DNA of 64,000 bases from Neorhizobium huautlense. GTDB taxonomy: Bacteria; Pseudomonadota; Alphaproteobacteria; Rhizobiales; Rhizobiaceae. The stretch lies in contig NZ_PVBM01000005.1 of assembly GCF_002968575.1 (NCBI RefSeq), positions 186,001-250,000 on the forward strand. The letters are read 5' to 3'. The notes below the pieces were generated by a model, which made no database searches, was not told the origin of the DNA, and saw only the letters and a program-made list of their open reading frames with translations. This document shows positions 34,877-43,149 of the stretch, in pieces; within the stretch, counting starts at the first letter, position 1; each line of letters opens with the position of its first letter. The translations under genes and the position numbers were made by a program.

Positions 34877-35944
34877 TTGACCCTCACCGATTCGACAATC
34901 GCGACACGGCGCAACAGGCGCCGTGCCTCGTCGTTGCTGACCGCCGTGCTGCGTTTCGTGGTCACCGCGGTCACCACCTTTTTTGGTCTCCTGGCCGTCA
35001 CCTTCTTCATCGGCCGCGTCGTGCCGATCGATCCGGCGCTCGCCATTGTGGGCGATCGCGCGCCTGCCCATGTGGTCGAGCGCGTGCGGGAGGAGCTGGG
35101 GCTCAACCTGCCGCTCTACCAGCAGTTCTACCTCTATGTGAAACAGGCCCTTTCGGGCGATTTCGGCACGTCCGTGCTGACCACCAATCCGGTGATGACG
35201 GATATCGCGAGGGTTTTCCCGGCGACGATCGAACTTGCAACGATCGGTACGCTAATCGGAGCCTTGCTTGGCGTTCCTCTCGGAGTGCTGGCCGCCGTCA
35301 AGCGCGGCAGCATCGCCGACCAGGTGGTGCGGGTGATCGGACTGATCGGCTACTCGGTGCCGATCTTCTGGCTCGGGCTCCTGTCGCTGGTGCTGTTCTA
35401 TGCGCGACTGAACTGGGTTGCCTATCCGGGCCGCATCGACATCGTCTACGAATATACCTTCACGCCGATCACCGGCTTCTACCTTCTGGATGCAGCCTGG
35501 CAGGGACAATGGGATGTGTTCTGGGACGTGTTCCGGCATGTCATCCTGCCGGCATCGCTGCTCGGTTATTTCTCGCTCGCCTATATCAGCCGCATGACCC
35601 GCTCCTTCATGCTGAACGAGCTTTCGCAGGAGTATGTCGTGGCCGCGCGGGCGAAGGGGCTTTCCGAGGCCCGCATCATCTGGTTTCACGCGCTGAGAAA
35701 CGCAGCGGTGCCGCTGGTGACCGTGATCGCCCTTTCCTACGCCAACCTGCTGGAGGGTTCGGTGTTGACTGAAACCATCTTCTCGTGGCCGGGGCTCGGC
35801 CTTTACATCACCAATTCGCTGCAGAATGCGGACATGAACGCGGTGCTCGGCGGCACCCTGATCATCGGGTCGGTCTTCGTCGGCATCAACATCTTCTCCG
35901 ATCTCCTCTACCGCACGCTTGACCCGAGGACTCGCAACCGATGA
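34877..35944 (+). CDS. Peptide ABC transporter permease, DppB-like
   Basis: A 355-residue permease. The polar N-terminus (about 25 residues) is followed by a first helix and DPALAIVGDRAPAHVVERVREELGLNLPLYQQF (in part), the usual periplasmic segment of DppB. Five more helices and the contact loop EYVVAARAKGLSEARIIWFHALRNA complete the protein. The start appears to be TTG 34877, since there is no nearby ATG and the polar leader is well conserved in kind; the start is uncertain. It overlaps the next gene by ATGA. It forms the pore with the DppC-like protein. Confidence 0.88.
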   Translation: MTLTDSTIATRRNRRRASSLLTAVLRFVVTAVTTFFGLLAVTFFIGRVVPIDPALAIVGDRAPAHVVERVREELGLNLPLYQQFYLYVKQALSGDFGTSVLTTNPVMTDIARVFPATIELATIGTLIGALLGVPLGVLAAVKRGSIADQVVRVIGLIGYSVPIFWLGLLSLVLFYARLNWVAYPGRIDIVYEYTFTPITGFYLLDAAWQGQWDVFWDVFRHVILPASLLGYFSLAYISRMTRSFMLNELSQEYVVAARAKGLSEARIIWFHALRNAAVPLVTVIALSYANLLEGSVLTETIFSWPGLGLYITNSLQNADMNAVLGGTLIIGSVFVGINIFSDLLYRTLDPRTRNR

Positions 35945-36873
35945 GCATCGTGGAACCCGAAACGAGACCCTATAGCCGCGAATGGCTGCTCTCCGACCGC
36001 CCGACCTCGCGCAAGCAGGCGCGGCTCGGACGTGCCTATATCGTCTGGCGGCGGTTTGCGGAAAACCGGCTGGCATTGGTGGGGCTCGGCATCCTCATCC
36101 TTCTGCTTGTGGTCGCGGCCTTGGCTGACGTGCTGGCGCCTTACAATCCGGTGCAGGGGGACCTGCGCAATGCACGCCTGCTGCCGCCTGGAACAGCAGG
36201 CTATCTGCTCGGAACCGACGACCAGGGGCGCGACATCCTCTCGCGTCTCATCCACGGCTCCCGGTTGACTCTGCTCGTGGTCGTGCTGGTGGCGGTCATC
36301 GCGGCTCCGATCGGGCTGATCGTCGGTACGGTTGCCGGTTATGCCGGCGGCTGGATCGATGCGGTGCTAATGCGCATCACCGATATCTTCCTTGCGTTCC
36401 CGAAACTCGTGCTGGCGCTTGCGCTGGTGGCGGCCCTCGGCCCCGGCATCGAGAATGCCATCCTCGCCATCGCCGTCACGTCCTGGCCGCCCTATGCCCG
36501 CATTGCCCGCGCCGAAACGCTGACCTTCCGCCATTCCGAGTTCATCGCCGCGGTGAAGCTGATGGGTGCGTCGCCCTTCCGCATCGTCCTGCGTCACGTC
36601 ATGCCGCTCTGCCTCTCCTCGCTGATCGTCCGCGTCACGCTCGACATGGCGGGTATCATCCTGATCGCCGCAGGCCTCGGCTTCCTCGGGCTCGGCGCCC
36701 AGCCGCCGCTTCCCGAATGGGGGGCAATGATCGCATCCGGCCGCCGATTTATTCTCGACCAGTGGTGGGTCGCCGCCATGCCGGGCTTTGCGATCCTGAT
36801 CGTCAGCCTCGGATTCAACCTTCTGGGCGACGGCTTGCGCGACGCGCTGGATCCGAAGGAGGCCGGCCAATGA
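35941..36873 (+). CDS. Peptide ABC transporter permease, DppC-like
   Basis: A 310-residue permease. It has a cytoplasmic N-terminus, a first helix (LALVGLGILILLLVVAALAD), the family motif LLGTDDQGRDILSRLIHGSRLTL (shown in part) and the contact loop EFIAAVKLMGASPFRIVLRHVMP. LGFLGLGAQPPLPEWGAMI is diagnostic of DppC. It overlaps both neighbours by four bases. Together with the DppB-like subunit it carries the peptide across the inner membrane. Confidence 0.92.
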   Translation: MSIVEPETRPYSREWLLSDRPTSRKQARLGRAYIVWRRFAENRLALVGLGILILLLVVAALADVLAPYNPVQGDLRNARLLPPGTAGYLLGTDDQGRDILSRLIHGSRLTLLVVVLVAVIAAPIGLIVGTVAGYAGGWIDAVLMRITDIFLAFPKLVLALALVAALGPGIENAILAIAVTSWPPYARIARAETLTFRHSEFIAAVKLMGASPFRIVLRHVMPLCLSSLIVRVTLDMAGIILIAAGLGFLGLGAQPPLPEWGAMIASGRRFILDQWWVAAMPGFAILIVSLGFNLLGDGLRDALDPKEAGQ

Positions 36874-37715
36874 CCGGATCACCAAGCCCGCTCCTGACGG
36901 TCGAGGATCTTCGCGTCACGTTCCCGACGCGTACCGGTGAAGTCAACGCGGTGCGCGGCGTCTCCTTCACGCTCGGCAAGGAACGGCTCGGCATCGTCGG
37001 CGAATCCGGTTCCGGGAAGTCGCAGACAGGCCGCGCCATCATGGGGCTGACGCCGGGCCACGCGAAGATCACCGCAAGGAAGCTCGCCTTTGGGGATCGG
37101 GATCTTCTGGCCATGCCGAAGACCGAGCGCCGGGCGCTCAGGGGCAAGCGGATCGCGATGATCCTGCAGGACCCGAAATATTCGCTCAACCCGGTTTCGA
37201 CGATTGGCCGGCAGATCGTCGAAACTCTCAAGACCCATGAGAAGGTAAGCTCGGCGGAAGCGAAGAGCCGGGCGCTCGCCATGCTGGAGGCGGTGCAGAT
37301 CCGCGATCCGGAACGGGTGTTCGGCCTTTATCCGCACGAGGTTTCCGGCGGCATGGGACAGCGGGCGATGATCGCCATGATGCTGATCTGCGGCCCCGAG
37401 CTGCTGATTGCCGACGAGCCGACCTCGGCACTGGACGTCACCGTGCAGCTCGAAGTCCTGTCGATCCTCGACAAGCTGGTGGCCGAGCGCGGAATGGGGC
37501 TGATCTTCATCTCCCACGATCTGAGGCTCGTTTCCTCCTTCTGCGACCGCGTCATCGTCATGTATGTCGGCAAGATCGTGGAGGAGCTGCCGTCCGCCAA
37601 CCTTGCCGATGCGCAACATCCCTATACACGCGGGCTTTTGAACTGCCTGCCGACCATCGGCTCCGACCGGCACCCCTTGCCGGTGCTTGATCGCAAGCGG
37701 GAGTGGGCGCTATGA
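36870..37715 (+). CDS. Peptide ABC transporter ATP-binding protein, DppD-like
   Basis: A 281-residue ATPase. Walker A is GESGSGKSQT, the Q-loop MILQDPKYSLNPV, the signature VSGGMGQRAMIAMML (Met-Gly for the usual Met-Arg), Walker B LLIADEPTSALD, and the switch FISHDLRLV. The C-terminal HPYTRGLLNCLP stretch is the oligopeptide-transporter C-terminal motif. It is somewhat short (the usual length is about 320-330), lacking part of the C-terminal extension. The start overlaps the permease gene by ATGA; a longer frame upstream is inside that gene. Confidence 0.9.
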   Translation: MTGSPSPLLTVEDLRVTFPTRTGEVNAVRGVSFTLGKERLGIVGESGSGKSQTGRAIMGLTPGHAKITARKLAFGDRDLLAMPKTERRALRGKRIAMILQDPKYSLNPVSTIGRQIVETLKTHEKVSSAEAKSRALAMLEAVQIRDPERVFGLYPHEVSGGMGQRAMIAMMLICGPELLIADEPTSALDVTVQLEVLSILDKLVAERGMGLIFISHDLRLVSSFCDRVIVMYVGKIVEELPSANLADAQHPYTRGLLNCLPTIGSDRHPLPVLDRKREWAL

Positions 37716-38461
37716 CCTCTGCGATTTCCATCCGCGACATGCTCGTCAGCTATGACGGCTTTCCGGCGCTCGACCATGTCAGCCTGGATGTCGGCGTGGG
37801 CGAGTCCTTCGGGATCGTCGGCGAGTCCGGTTCCGGCAAATCGACGCTGCTGCGGGCCGTTTCGGGTCTGACAGCGTTTTCCCAAGGCACGCTTACGGTC
37901 AACGGCCGCTCCTATTCAGGGCGGCGGCGCGACAAGGACTTCTACCAGACCGTCCAGATGGTCTTTCAGGATCCCTATGGCTCCCTGCATCCGCGCCAGA
38001 CGGTGGACCGCCTGCTGCTGGAACCCCTCGTCATCCACGGTTTCGACAATATCGAGGCGAGGATCACCCGGGCGCTCGACGAGGTGGGATTGGGATCGGG
38101 TTTCCGTTTCCGCTATTCGCACCAGCTTTCCGGCGGCCAGCGGCAGCGCATCGCAATCGCCCGCGCACTCATCCTGGAGCCGAAGATCCTGCTCCTCGAC
38201 GAGCCGACCTCGGCGCTCGATGCCTCGATCCAGGCGGAAATCCTGAACCTTCTCGAACAGGCGCGGCGCGACCGGAACCTCACCTTCGTCATGGTCAGCC
38301 ACGATCTCGGCGTCATCAGCCACATGTGCGAAAGGCTGGCGGTGATGAAGACCGGCAAGGTGGTGGAAACTATGCCGGTCGAAGCGCTGGAAAAGCGCGA
38401 GTTTTCCGCCGATTATACCCGCCAGCTGCTTGTCGCCAGCGAAGGTTTCCGCCGCGGCTGA
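37712..38461 (+). CDS. Peptide ABC transporter ATP-binding protein, DppF-like
   Basis: A 249-residue ATPase. Walker A is GESGSGKSTL, the Q-loop MVFQDPYGSLHPRQTV, the signature [16 protein letters not shown], Walker B ILLLDEPTSALD, and the switch VSHDLGVI. It is shorter than typical DppF (about 320-340) because the usual C-terminal oligopeptide domain is missing. It overlaps the DppD-like gene by four bases. The two ATPases may also serve the next peptide system downstream, which has none. Confidence 0.9.
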   Translation: MTSAISIRDMLVSYDGFPALDHVSLDVGVGESFGIVGESGSGKSTLLRAVSGLTAFSQGTLTVNGRSYSGRRRDKDFYQTVQMVFQDPYGSLHPRQTVDRLLLEPLVIHGFDNIEARITRALDEVGLGSGFRFRYSHQLSGGQRQRIAIARALILEPKILLLDEPTSALDASIQAEILNLLEQARRDRNLTFVMVSHDLGVISHMCERLAVMKTGKVVETMPVEALEKREFSADYTRQLLVASEGFRRG

Positions 38462-38490
38462 CAGGGCAGGTTTGACAGGACAAGGGTCGC

Positions 38491-39420
38491 ATGCAGCTTC
38501 GCGCGCTTATGTATTTCGATGAACTGGTGCGGACGAACTCCATGCGGGCGGCGGCAGAGAACCTCAATGTCGCTGCCACCGCCGTGTCGCGGCAGATCGA
38601 GAACCTCGAGCATTATTTCGGGACGCCGCTTGTCGAGCGCAGCAATCGCGGCATCAAGCTGACCGCCGCCGGCGAGCTGCTGGCGGCAAGGGCAGGGCGC
38701 ACGCTGCGGGAGCTGGAGCATGTGCATCAGCTCATCGACGACCTGCAGGGGCTTCAGCGCGGGCGGGTGGTGATCTATGCCAATGGAGCGACGGTCGCCA
38801 ATCTCCTTGCGCCGGTCCTGGCGGAGTTCAGCCTGAAATATCCGAAGCTGAGGTTCGAGGTGACGATCACCAGCGCCCGCGAGGCGGTGGAGGCGCTGGC
38901 TGCCGCCGAAGCCGATCTCGTCGTGACGCTTTTTGCGCCGAAGATATCCGGCGTGAAGGTGCGGCTGCGCTCCGAAATCACCTATGACGTCATCATGGCG
39001 GCCGATCACCCGGCGGCCGGAGCCAGGGAAATGACGTTGCGCGATCTCGCCCAGATGCCGCTTGCGCTGCCGGACAAGAGTTTTGGCGCGAGACAGGCTT
39101 TCGAGGAGATCTTTTCCAGGGACGGGCTGGAGCTCGATCCGGTCTTCGTCACCGGGGCATTGGAAATGCTCAAGGAACTGGTGCTGCGCCGCGCCGCGAT
39201 AACGCTGCTGCCGGCGCTTGCCGTGCAGCGCGAGATCGATGCGGGCCAGCTCGTCGCCGTACCGATTGCGGCCGGCAAGGGTGTGCGTACTCCGATCGAT
39301 CTCTGCGTCGCGCCGGACCGGCAGCTTTCTTTTGCGGCCGGCAAGCTCATCGATTTCATCGAAGGGTTCATGCGGGGCGCCGGCAACCGCAAGCCGGCGG
39401 CCCGCAAAGCGGCGAGCTAA
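38491..39420 (+). CDS. LysR-family transcriptional regulator
   Basis: A 309-residue regulator. The HTH covers residues about 3-60 (ALMYFDELVRTNSMRAAAENL, NVAATAVSRQIENLEHYFG). The effector domain follows RGRVVIYANGATVANLLAPV. The tail is basic (NRKPAARKAAS). It lies 29 bases after the peptide-transporter ATPase gene, on the same strand, and just before a second peptide-transporter gene set. It could control either. CAAGGG precedes the ATG. Confidence 0.9.
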   Translation: MQLRALMYFDELVRTNSMRAAAENLNVAATAVSRQIENLEHYFGTPLVERSNRGIKLTAAGELLAARAGRTLRELEHVHQLIDDLQGLQRGRVVIYANGATVANLLAPVLAEFSLKYPKLRFEVTITSAREAVEALAAAEADLVVTLFAPKISGVKVRLRSEITYDVIMAADHPAAGAREMTLRDLAQMPLALPDKSFGARQAFEEIFSRDGLELDPVFVTGALEMLKELVLRRAAITLLPALAVQREIDAGQLVAVPIAAGKGVRTPIDLCVAPDRQLSFAAGKLIDFIEGFMRGAGNRKPAARKAAS

Positions 39421-39428
39421 ACGCTTTC

Positions 39429-39449
39429 GTGTATCGATTTCGGCTACAC
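39429..39449. promoter_or_regulatory. Candidate LysR binding site before the second peptide system
   Basis: GTGTA-N11-TACAC (39429-39433 and 39445-39449) is a perfect 5-bp inverted repeat with the T-N11-A spacing of LysR boxes. It lies between the LysR gene and the binding-protein gene that starts at 39562. Binding is inferred. Confidence 0.45.
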
Positions 39450-39561
39450 AGAGAACACAAAAATCTGCATTGTGTGTGCACCTGCGAAATGACACACTCC
39501 GGTTAAACAGCGGTCCTGCAGGTGCCGATCAGGCCGGATCGCGAACCAAAAGGGGACATTG

Positions 39562-41091
39562 ATGGGCAGGATTACGTTGTTGAGCTCGGCTGCGATGCTG
39601 AAAGGCGCGACATTCGCGCTGGCTGTAGCTGCAGGTACTTTCTTTGCGGAAAGCGGCGCTGAAGCGGCGCCCAAAACTGCAATCACAGTCGGCATGACGA
39701 TCGAGCCTGCGGGTCTCGACCCGACCATTGCCGCACCGGTCGCCATCGGCCAGGTGACCTGGCAGAACATTTTCGAGGGCCTGACGACCATCGACAAGGC
39801 CGGCAAGGTGCAGCCGCAGCTTGCCGAGAGTTGGCAGATTTCGCCGGACGGCCTCACCTACACGTTCAAGCTGCGCGAGGGCGTCAAATTCCACAACGGC
39901 GTTGCCTTCGATTCCTCCGTCGCAAGATTTTCGATCGACCGGGCTCGCGGTGCCGATTCCGTCAATCCGCAGAAGCGCTATTTCGCTTCGATCGACACGA
40001 TCGAGACGCCGGATGCATCGACACTGGTCCTCAAGCTCAAGCAGCCGGCTGGCAGCCTGCTCTACTGGCTGGGCTGGCCGTCCTCCAGCATTGTGGAACC
40101 GAGATCAGCGGCTGAGAACAAGACGACTCCGATCGGTACAGGCCCGTTCAAGTTCGTAAGCTGGGCAAAGGGATCGAAGGTCGATCTCGCCAGAAATCCC
40201 GACTACTGGAACAAGGCCGTGTCGCTGAAGCTCGACACGGCCTTGTTCCGCTTCATCAGCGATCCGCAGGCCCAGGCGGCTGCGCTCAAGGCCGGCGATG
40301 TGGATGCGTTTCCGGAATTCGCTGCACCGGAACTCATCAAGTCCTTCGAAGGCGACAAGACGCTTGCGACCGTGATCGGCAATACCGAACTCAAGGTGGT
40401 TGCCGGGATGAACAACACGCGCAAACCGTTCAGCGACAAGAAGGTCCGGCAGGCGCTGATGATGGCGGTCGATCGCGCGACCGTGGTGGAAGGAGCATGG
40501 TCCGGCTTCGGGACCCCGATCGGCAGCCACTACACGCCGAACGACCGCGGCTACAAGGATCTGACCGGCGTCTATGCCTATGACGCGGAAAAGGCGAAAG
40601 CGCTGCTTGCGGAGGCCGGTTATCCTGATGGATTTACCTTCACCATAAAGGCGCCGCAGATGGCTTATGCACAGCGGACCTCGCAGATATTGCAGGCGAT
40701 GTTTGCCGAAATCGGCGTGACGATGAATATCGAAACGACCGAATTCCCCGCCAAGTGGGTGGCGGACGTACTGAAGGCCGCGGACTACGACATGACGATC
40801 GTCGCTCATGCCGAACCGATGGACATCGATATCTATGCCCGCGATCCCTACTACTTCAACTACAAGAACCCGGTCTTCAACGACGTCCTGAAAAAGGTGG
40901 AGGCGACCTCGGACCCTGCCGAGCAGGAAAAGCTCTACGGCGAGGCGCAGACCATTCTCGCCAGTGACGTGCCGGCGCTCTACCTCTTCGTGATGCCGAA
41001 ACTCGGCGTCTGGAACGCCAAGGTGAAGGGGCTCTGGGAAAACGAGCCGATCCCGTCGAACGTCCTCACGGATGTTCATTGGGAAGAGTGA
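39562..41091 (+). CDS. Peptide-type ABC transporter substrate-binding protein (SBP_bac_5)
   Basis: A 509-residue periplasmic binding protein. The signal peptide is slightly long (about 37 residues, ending near GAEAAP). The mature part shows VQPQLAESWQISPDGLTYTF, FHNGVAFDSSVARFSIDRA and GTGPFKFVSWAKGSKVDLARNPDYW (in part), all typical of the DppA/OppA/nickel group. AGGGGA before ATG 39562 sets the start. Its permeases follow after a RIME-like element, but no ATPase genes do. The amidase at 43150 suggests that amide-containing compounds are imported. Confidence 0.9.
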   Translation: MGRITLLSSAAMLKGATFALAVAAGTFFAESGAEAAPKTAITVGMTIEPAGLDPTIAAPVAIGQVTWQNIFEGLTTIDKAGKVQPQLAESWQISPDGLTYTFKLREGVKFHNGVAFDSSVARFSIDRARGADSVNPQKRYFASIDTIETPDASTLVLKLKQPAGSLLYWLGWPSSSIVEPRSAAENKTTPIGTGPFKFVSWAKGSKVDLARNPDYWNKAVSLKLDTALFRFISDPQAQAAALKAGDVDAFPEFAAPELIKSFEGDKTLATVIGNTELKVVAGMNNTRKPFSDKKVRQALMMAVDRATVVEGAWSGFGTPIGSHYTPNDRGYKDLTGVYAYDAEKAKALLAEAGYPDGFTFTIKAPQMAYAQRTSQILQAMFAEIGVTMNIETTEFPAKWVADVLKAADYDMTIVAHAEPMDIDIYARDPYYFNYKNPVFNDVLKKVEATSDPAEQEKLYGEAQTILASDVPALYLFVMPKLGVWNAKVKGLWENEPIPSNVLTDVHWEE

Positions 41092-41116
41092 AGCCTGGAT
41101 CATGAGTTGGAGCGGG

Positions 41117-41296
41117 GTTGGTGCGGCATATCGATCTCCCCCTTTGAGGGGGAGATGCCCGGCAGGGCAGAGGGGGGTAACCTCTCAGCATATTCTTGAG
41201 CCATCGTGTTTGCCGCGCCGTTGCTACCCCCCTCTGTCACCTTCAGTGACATCTCCCCCTCAAGGGGGGAGATCGGTGGGAGCCTGCCGCACCGCT
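41117..41296. repeat. RIME-like palindromic mosaic element, copy 3
   Basis: Arms GATCTCCCCCTTTGAGGG (41133) and CCCTCAAGGGGGGAGATC (about 41257) surround GCAGAGGGGGGTAAC / GCTACCCCCCTCTG. The right flank GGGAGCCTGCCGCACCGC (41279-41296) is the exact complement of the left flank of copy 1. It lies between the binding-protein and permease genes of one operon, replacing the simple hairpin found there in other operons of the window. Confidence 0.75.
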
Positions 41297-41361
41297 TCCC
41301 GTACCCTCGTCGCTATGACAAGCACAGGAATGAGGATCGTTCAAAATCAGGAGGTCTCCCC

Positions 41362-42312
41362 ATGATCTCCATCCTTATCCGCCGCATTCTCAGCCTCGTC
41401 GTGACGCTTCTCGTCGTTTCCCTGATCATCTTCACGGTCATGGACCTTTTGCCCGGCGATCCGGCGGCGATCATGCTCGGCACGTCGGCCAGTCCGGAAA
41501 CGCTTGCCGCGCTCCAGAAGCAGCTCGGCCTCGACCAGCCGCTGCCGGTGCGATACCTCGCCTGGCTTAGTGGGGTCCTGCAAGGCGACCTCGGCCAGTC
41601 CTATACCTACGGGGTGCCTGTCGCCGGTCTGATTGCCGAACGGCTTGTCGTCACCCTCCCGCTGGCGCTGATCGCGATCGTCATTTCCGTTCTCGTGGCC
41701 GTTCCGCTCGGCGTGCAGGCGGCCCGCAGGCATAACGGCGCCTTCGATTTCGCCGCCGGACTGTTCTCCTATATCAGCATTGCGGTGCCGGCCTTCTGGG
41801 TCGGGCTGATCCTCATCATTCTCTTTTCCACCATGCTTGGCTGGATGCCGGCGGGCGGCTTCCCCGGCTGGGAGGCCGGATTGTCCGCCGGCCTCAAGGC
41901 TCTCATCCTGCCGGCGGTGGCACTCGCCTTGCCGCAGGCGGGTGTGCTGACGCGGGTGGCACGGGCGGCGGTGCTTGAAGTGATGAACGAGGATTTCGTC
42001 CGCACTGCGCGCGCCAAGGGCCTGAGCGACGGCACCGCCATCTGGCGGCATGCGGTGCCGAACGCGCTGGTGCCTGTCGTCACCATGCTCGGCCTGCAAT
42101 TCACCTTCCTGATTGCCGGCGCCGTGCTGGTGGAAAACGTCTTCAATCTGCCGGGGCTCGGACGGCTTGCCTATCAGGCGCTTTCCCAGCGGGATATCGT
42201 GGTGATGCAGGATGTCGTGCTGTTTTTCTCAGGCCTGGTGATCCTCATGAATTTCGTGGTCGATCTCGCCTACCTGGCGATCGACCCGCGCCTGAGGGCC
42301 GGTGTGCGATGA
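41362..42312 (+). CDS. Peptide-type ABC transporter permease, DppB-like
   Basis: A 316-residue permease. MISILIRRILSLVVTLLVVS is a classic DppB N-terminus. QKQLGLDQPLPVRYLAWLSG follows, and the contact loop is DFVRTARAKGLSDGTAIWRHAVPNA. AGGAGG (41349-41354) with seven bases to the ATG is a strong ribosome site, so translation is independent despite the upstream palindromic element. The frame open upstream to 41206 runs through the repeat and is not used. It overlaps the next permease gene by ATGA. Confidence 0.92.
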   Translation: MISILIRRILSLVVTLLVVSLIIFTVMDLLPGDPAAIMLGTSASPETLAALQKQLGLDQPLPVRYLAWLSGVLQGDLGQSYTYGVPVAGLIAERLVVTLPLALIAIVISVLVAVPLGVQAARRHNGAFDFAAGLFSYISIAVPAFWVGLILIILFSTMLGWMPAGGFPGWEAGLSAGLKALILPAVALALPQAGVLTRVARAAVLEVMNEDFVRTARAKGLSDGTAIWRHAVPNALVPVVTMLGLQFTFLIAGAVLVENVFNLPGLGRLAYQALSQRDIVVMQDVVLFFSGLVILMNFVVDLAYLAIDPRLRAGVR

Positions 42313-43127
42313 AGAAAACGCTTCGCCGTCCTGTCTTTCTGATCGGGCTTTTCATCTCGTTGGGGCTGTTTTCCGTGGCACTCCTCTCGCTCGTCTGGAC
42401 GCCGTTGCCGCCGACCAAGATGAACATCGTCCACAAGCTCAAGGCGCCGCTCGAATTCGGCTTGCTCGGTACCGACCAGTTCGGCCGCGACGTGGCCTCC
42501 GCGCTGATGGTCGGCGCCTGGAATTCGCTGTCCACCTCCATTCTTGCCGTGGCGCTCGGCGCCAGCATCGGCACCATGGCCGGCGTCGTTGTGGCCATGC
42601 GGCGCAGCTGGCTCGAACTCATCGTCATGCGCGGCTGCGACATTATCTTTGCCGTGCCGCCGATCCTGTCAGCCATGATGCTCGGCGCTTTCATCGGCTC
42701 CGGCCGGTTCACCGCGATCGTCGCGATCGGCGTATTTATGGTGCCGGTCTTTGCCCGGCTGACGCTGAGCGCGGCGCTGCAGATCTGGACAAGAGACTAT
42801 GTGGCCGCGGCGGTTGGAATGGGACGATCGAAAGCCAAGATCACGCTCGTCCACGTGCTGCCGAACATCTCCAATCAGATCATCGTGCAGGTGACGATCC
42901 AGCTCGGGCTTGCGATCCTGACCGAGGCGGGGCTTTCGTTTCTCGGTCTCGGCATGCCGCCGCCGGCGCCGACCTGGGGCCGGATGCTTGCCGACTCCCA
43001 GACGTTTCTCGGCCAGGCGCCGTGGCTGGCCCTGATGCCGGGCCTTGCCATCGCGCTTGCCGTCCTCGGCCTCAACATGCTGGGCGACGGGCTGCGGGAC
43101 CTTCTCGATCCGCGCGACAATTCCTGA
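42309..43127 (+). CDS. Peptide-type ABC transporter permease, DppC-like
   Basis: A 272-residue permease, slightly short for DppC. Family motifs are LLGTDQFGRDVASALMVGAW, the contact loop DYVAAAVGMGRSKAKITLVHVLPN and AGLSFLGLGMPPPAPTWGRML. The protein ends LGDGLRDLLDPRDNS. It pairs with the DppB-like protein before it. Next, after 22 bases, comes an amidase gene; no ATPase gene is found in this operon. Confidence 0.92.
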   Translation: MKKTLRRPVFLIGLFISLGLFSVALLSLVWTPLPPTKMNIVHKLKAPLEFGLLGTDQFGRDVASALMVGAWNSLSTSILAVALGASIGTMAGVVVAMRRSWLELIVMRGCDIIFAVPPILSAMMLGAFIGSGRFTAIVAIGVFMVPVFARLTLSAALQIWTRDYVAAAVGMGRSKAKITLVHVLPNISNQIIVQVTIQLGLAILTEAGLSFLGLGMPPPAPTWGRMLADSQTFLGQAPWLALMPGLAIALAVLGLNMLGDGLRDLLDPRDNS

Positions 43128-43149
43128 TTTCAAGAACGAAGATATTGCG

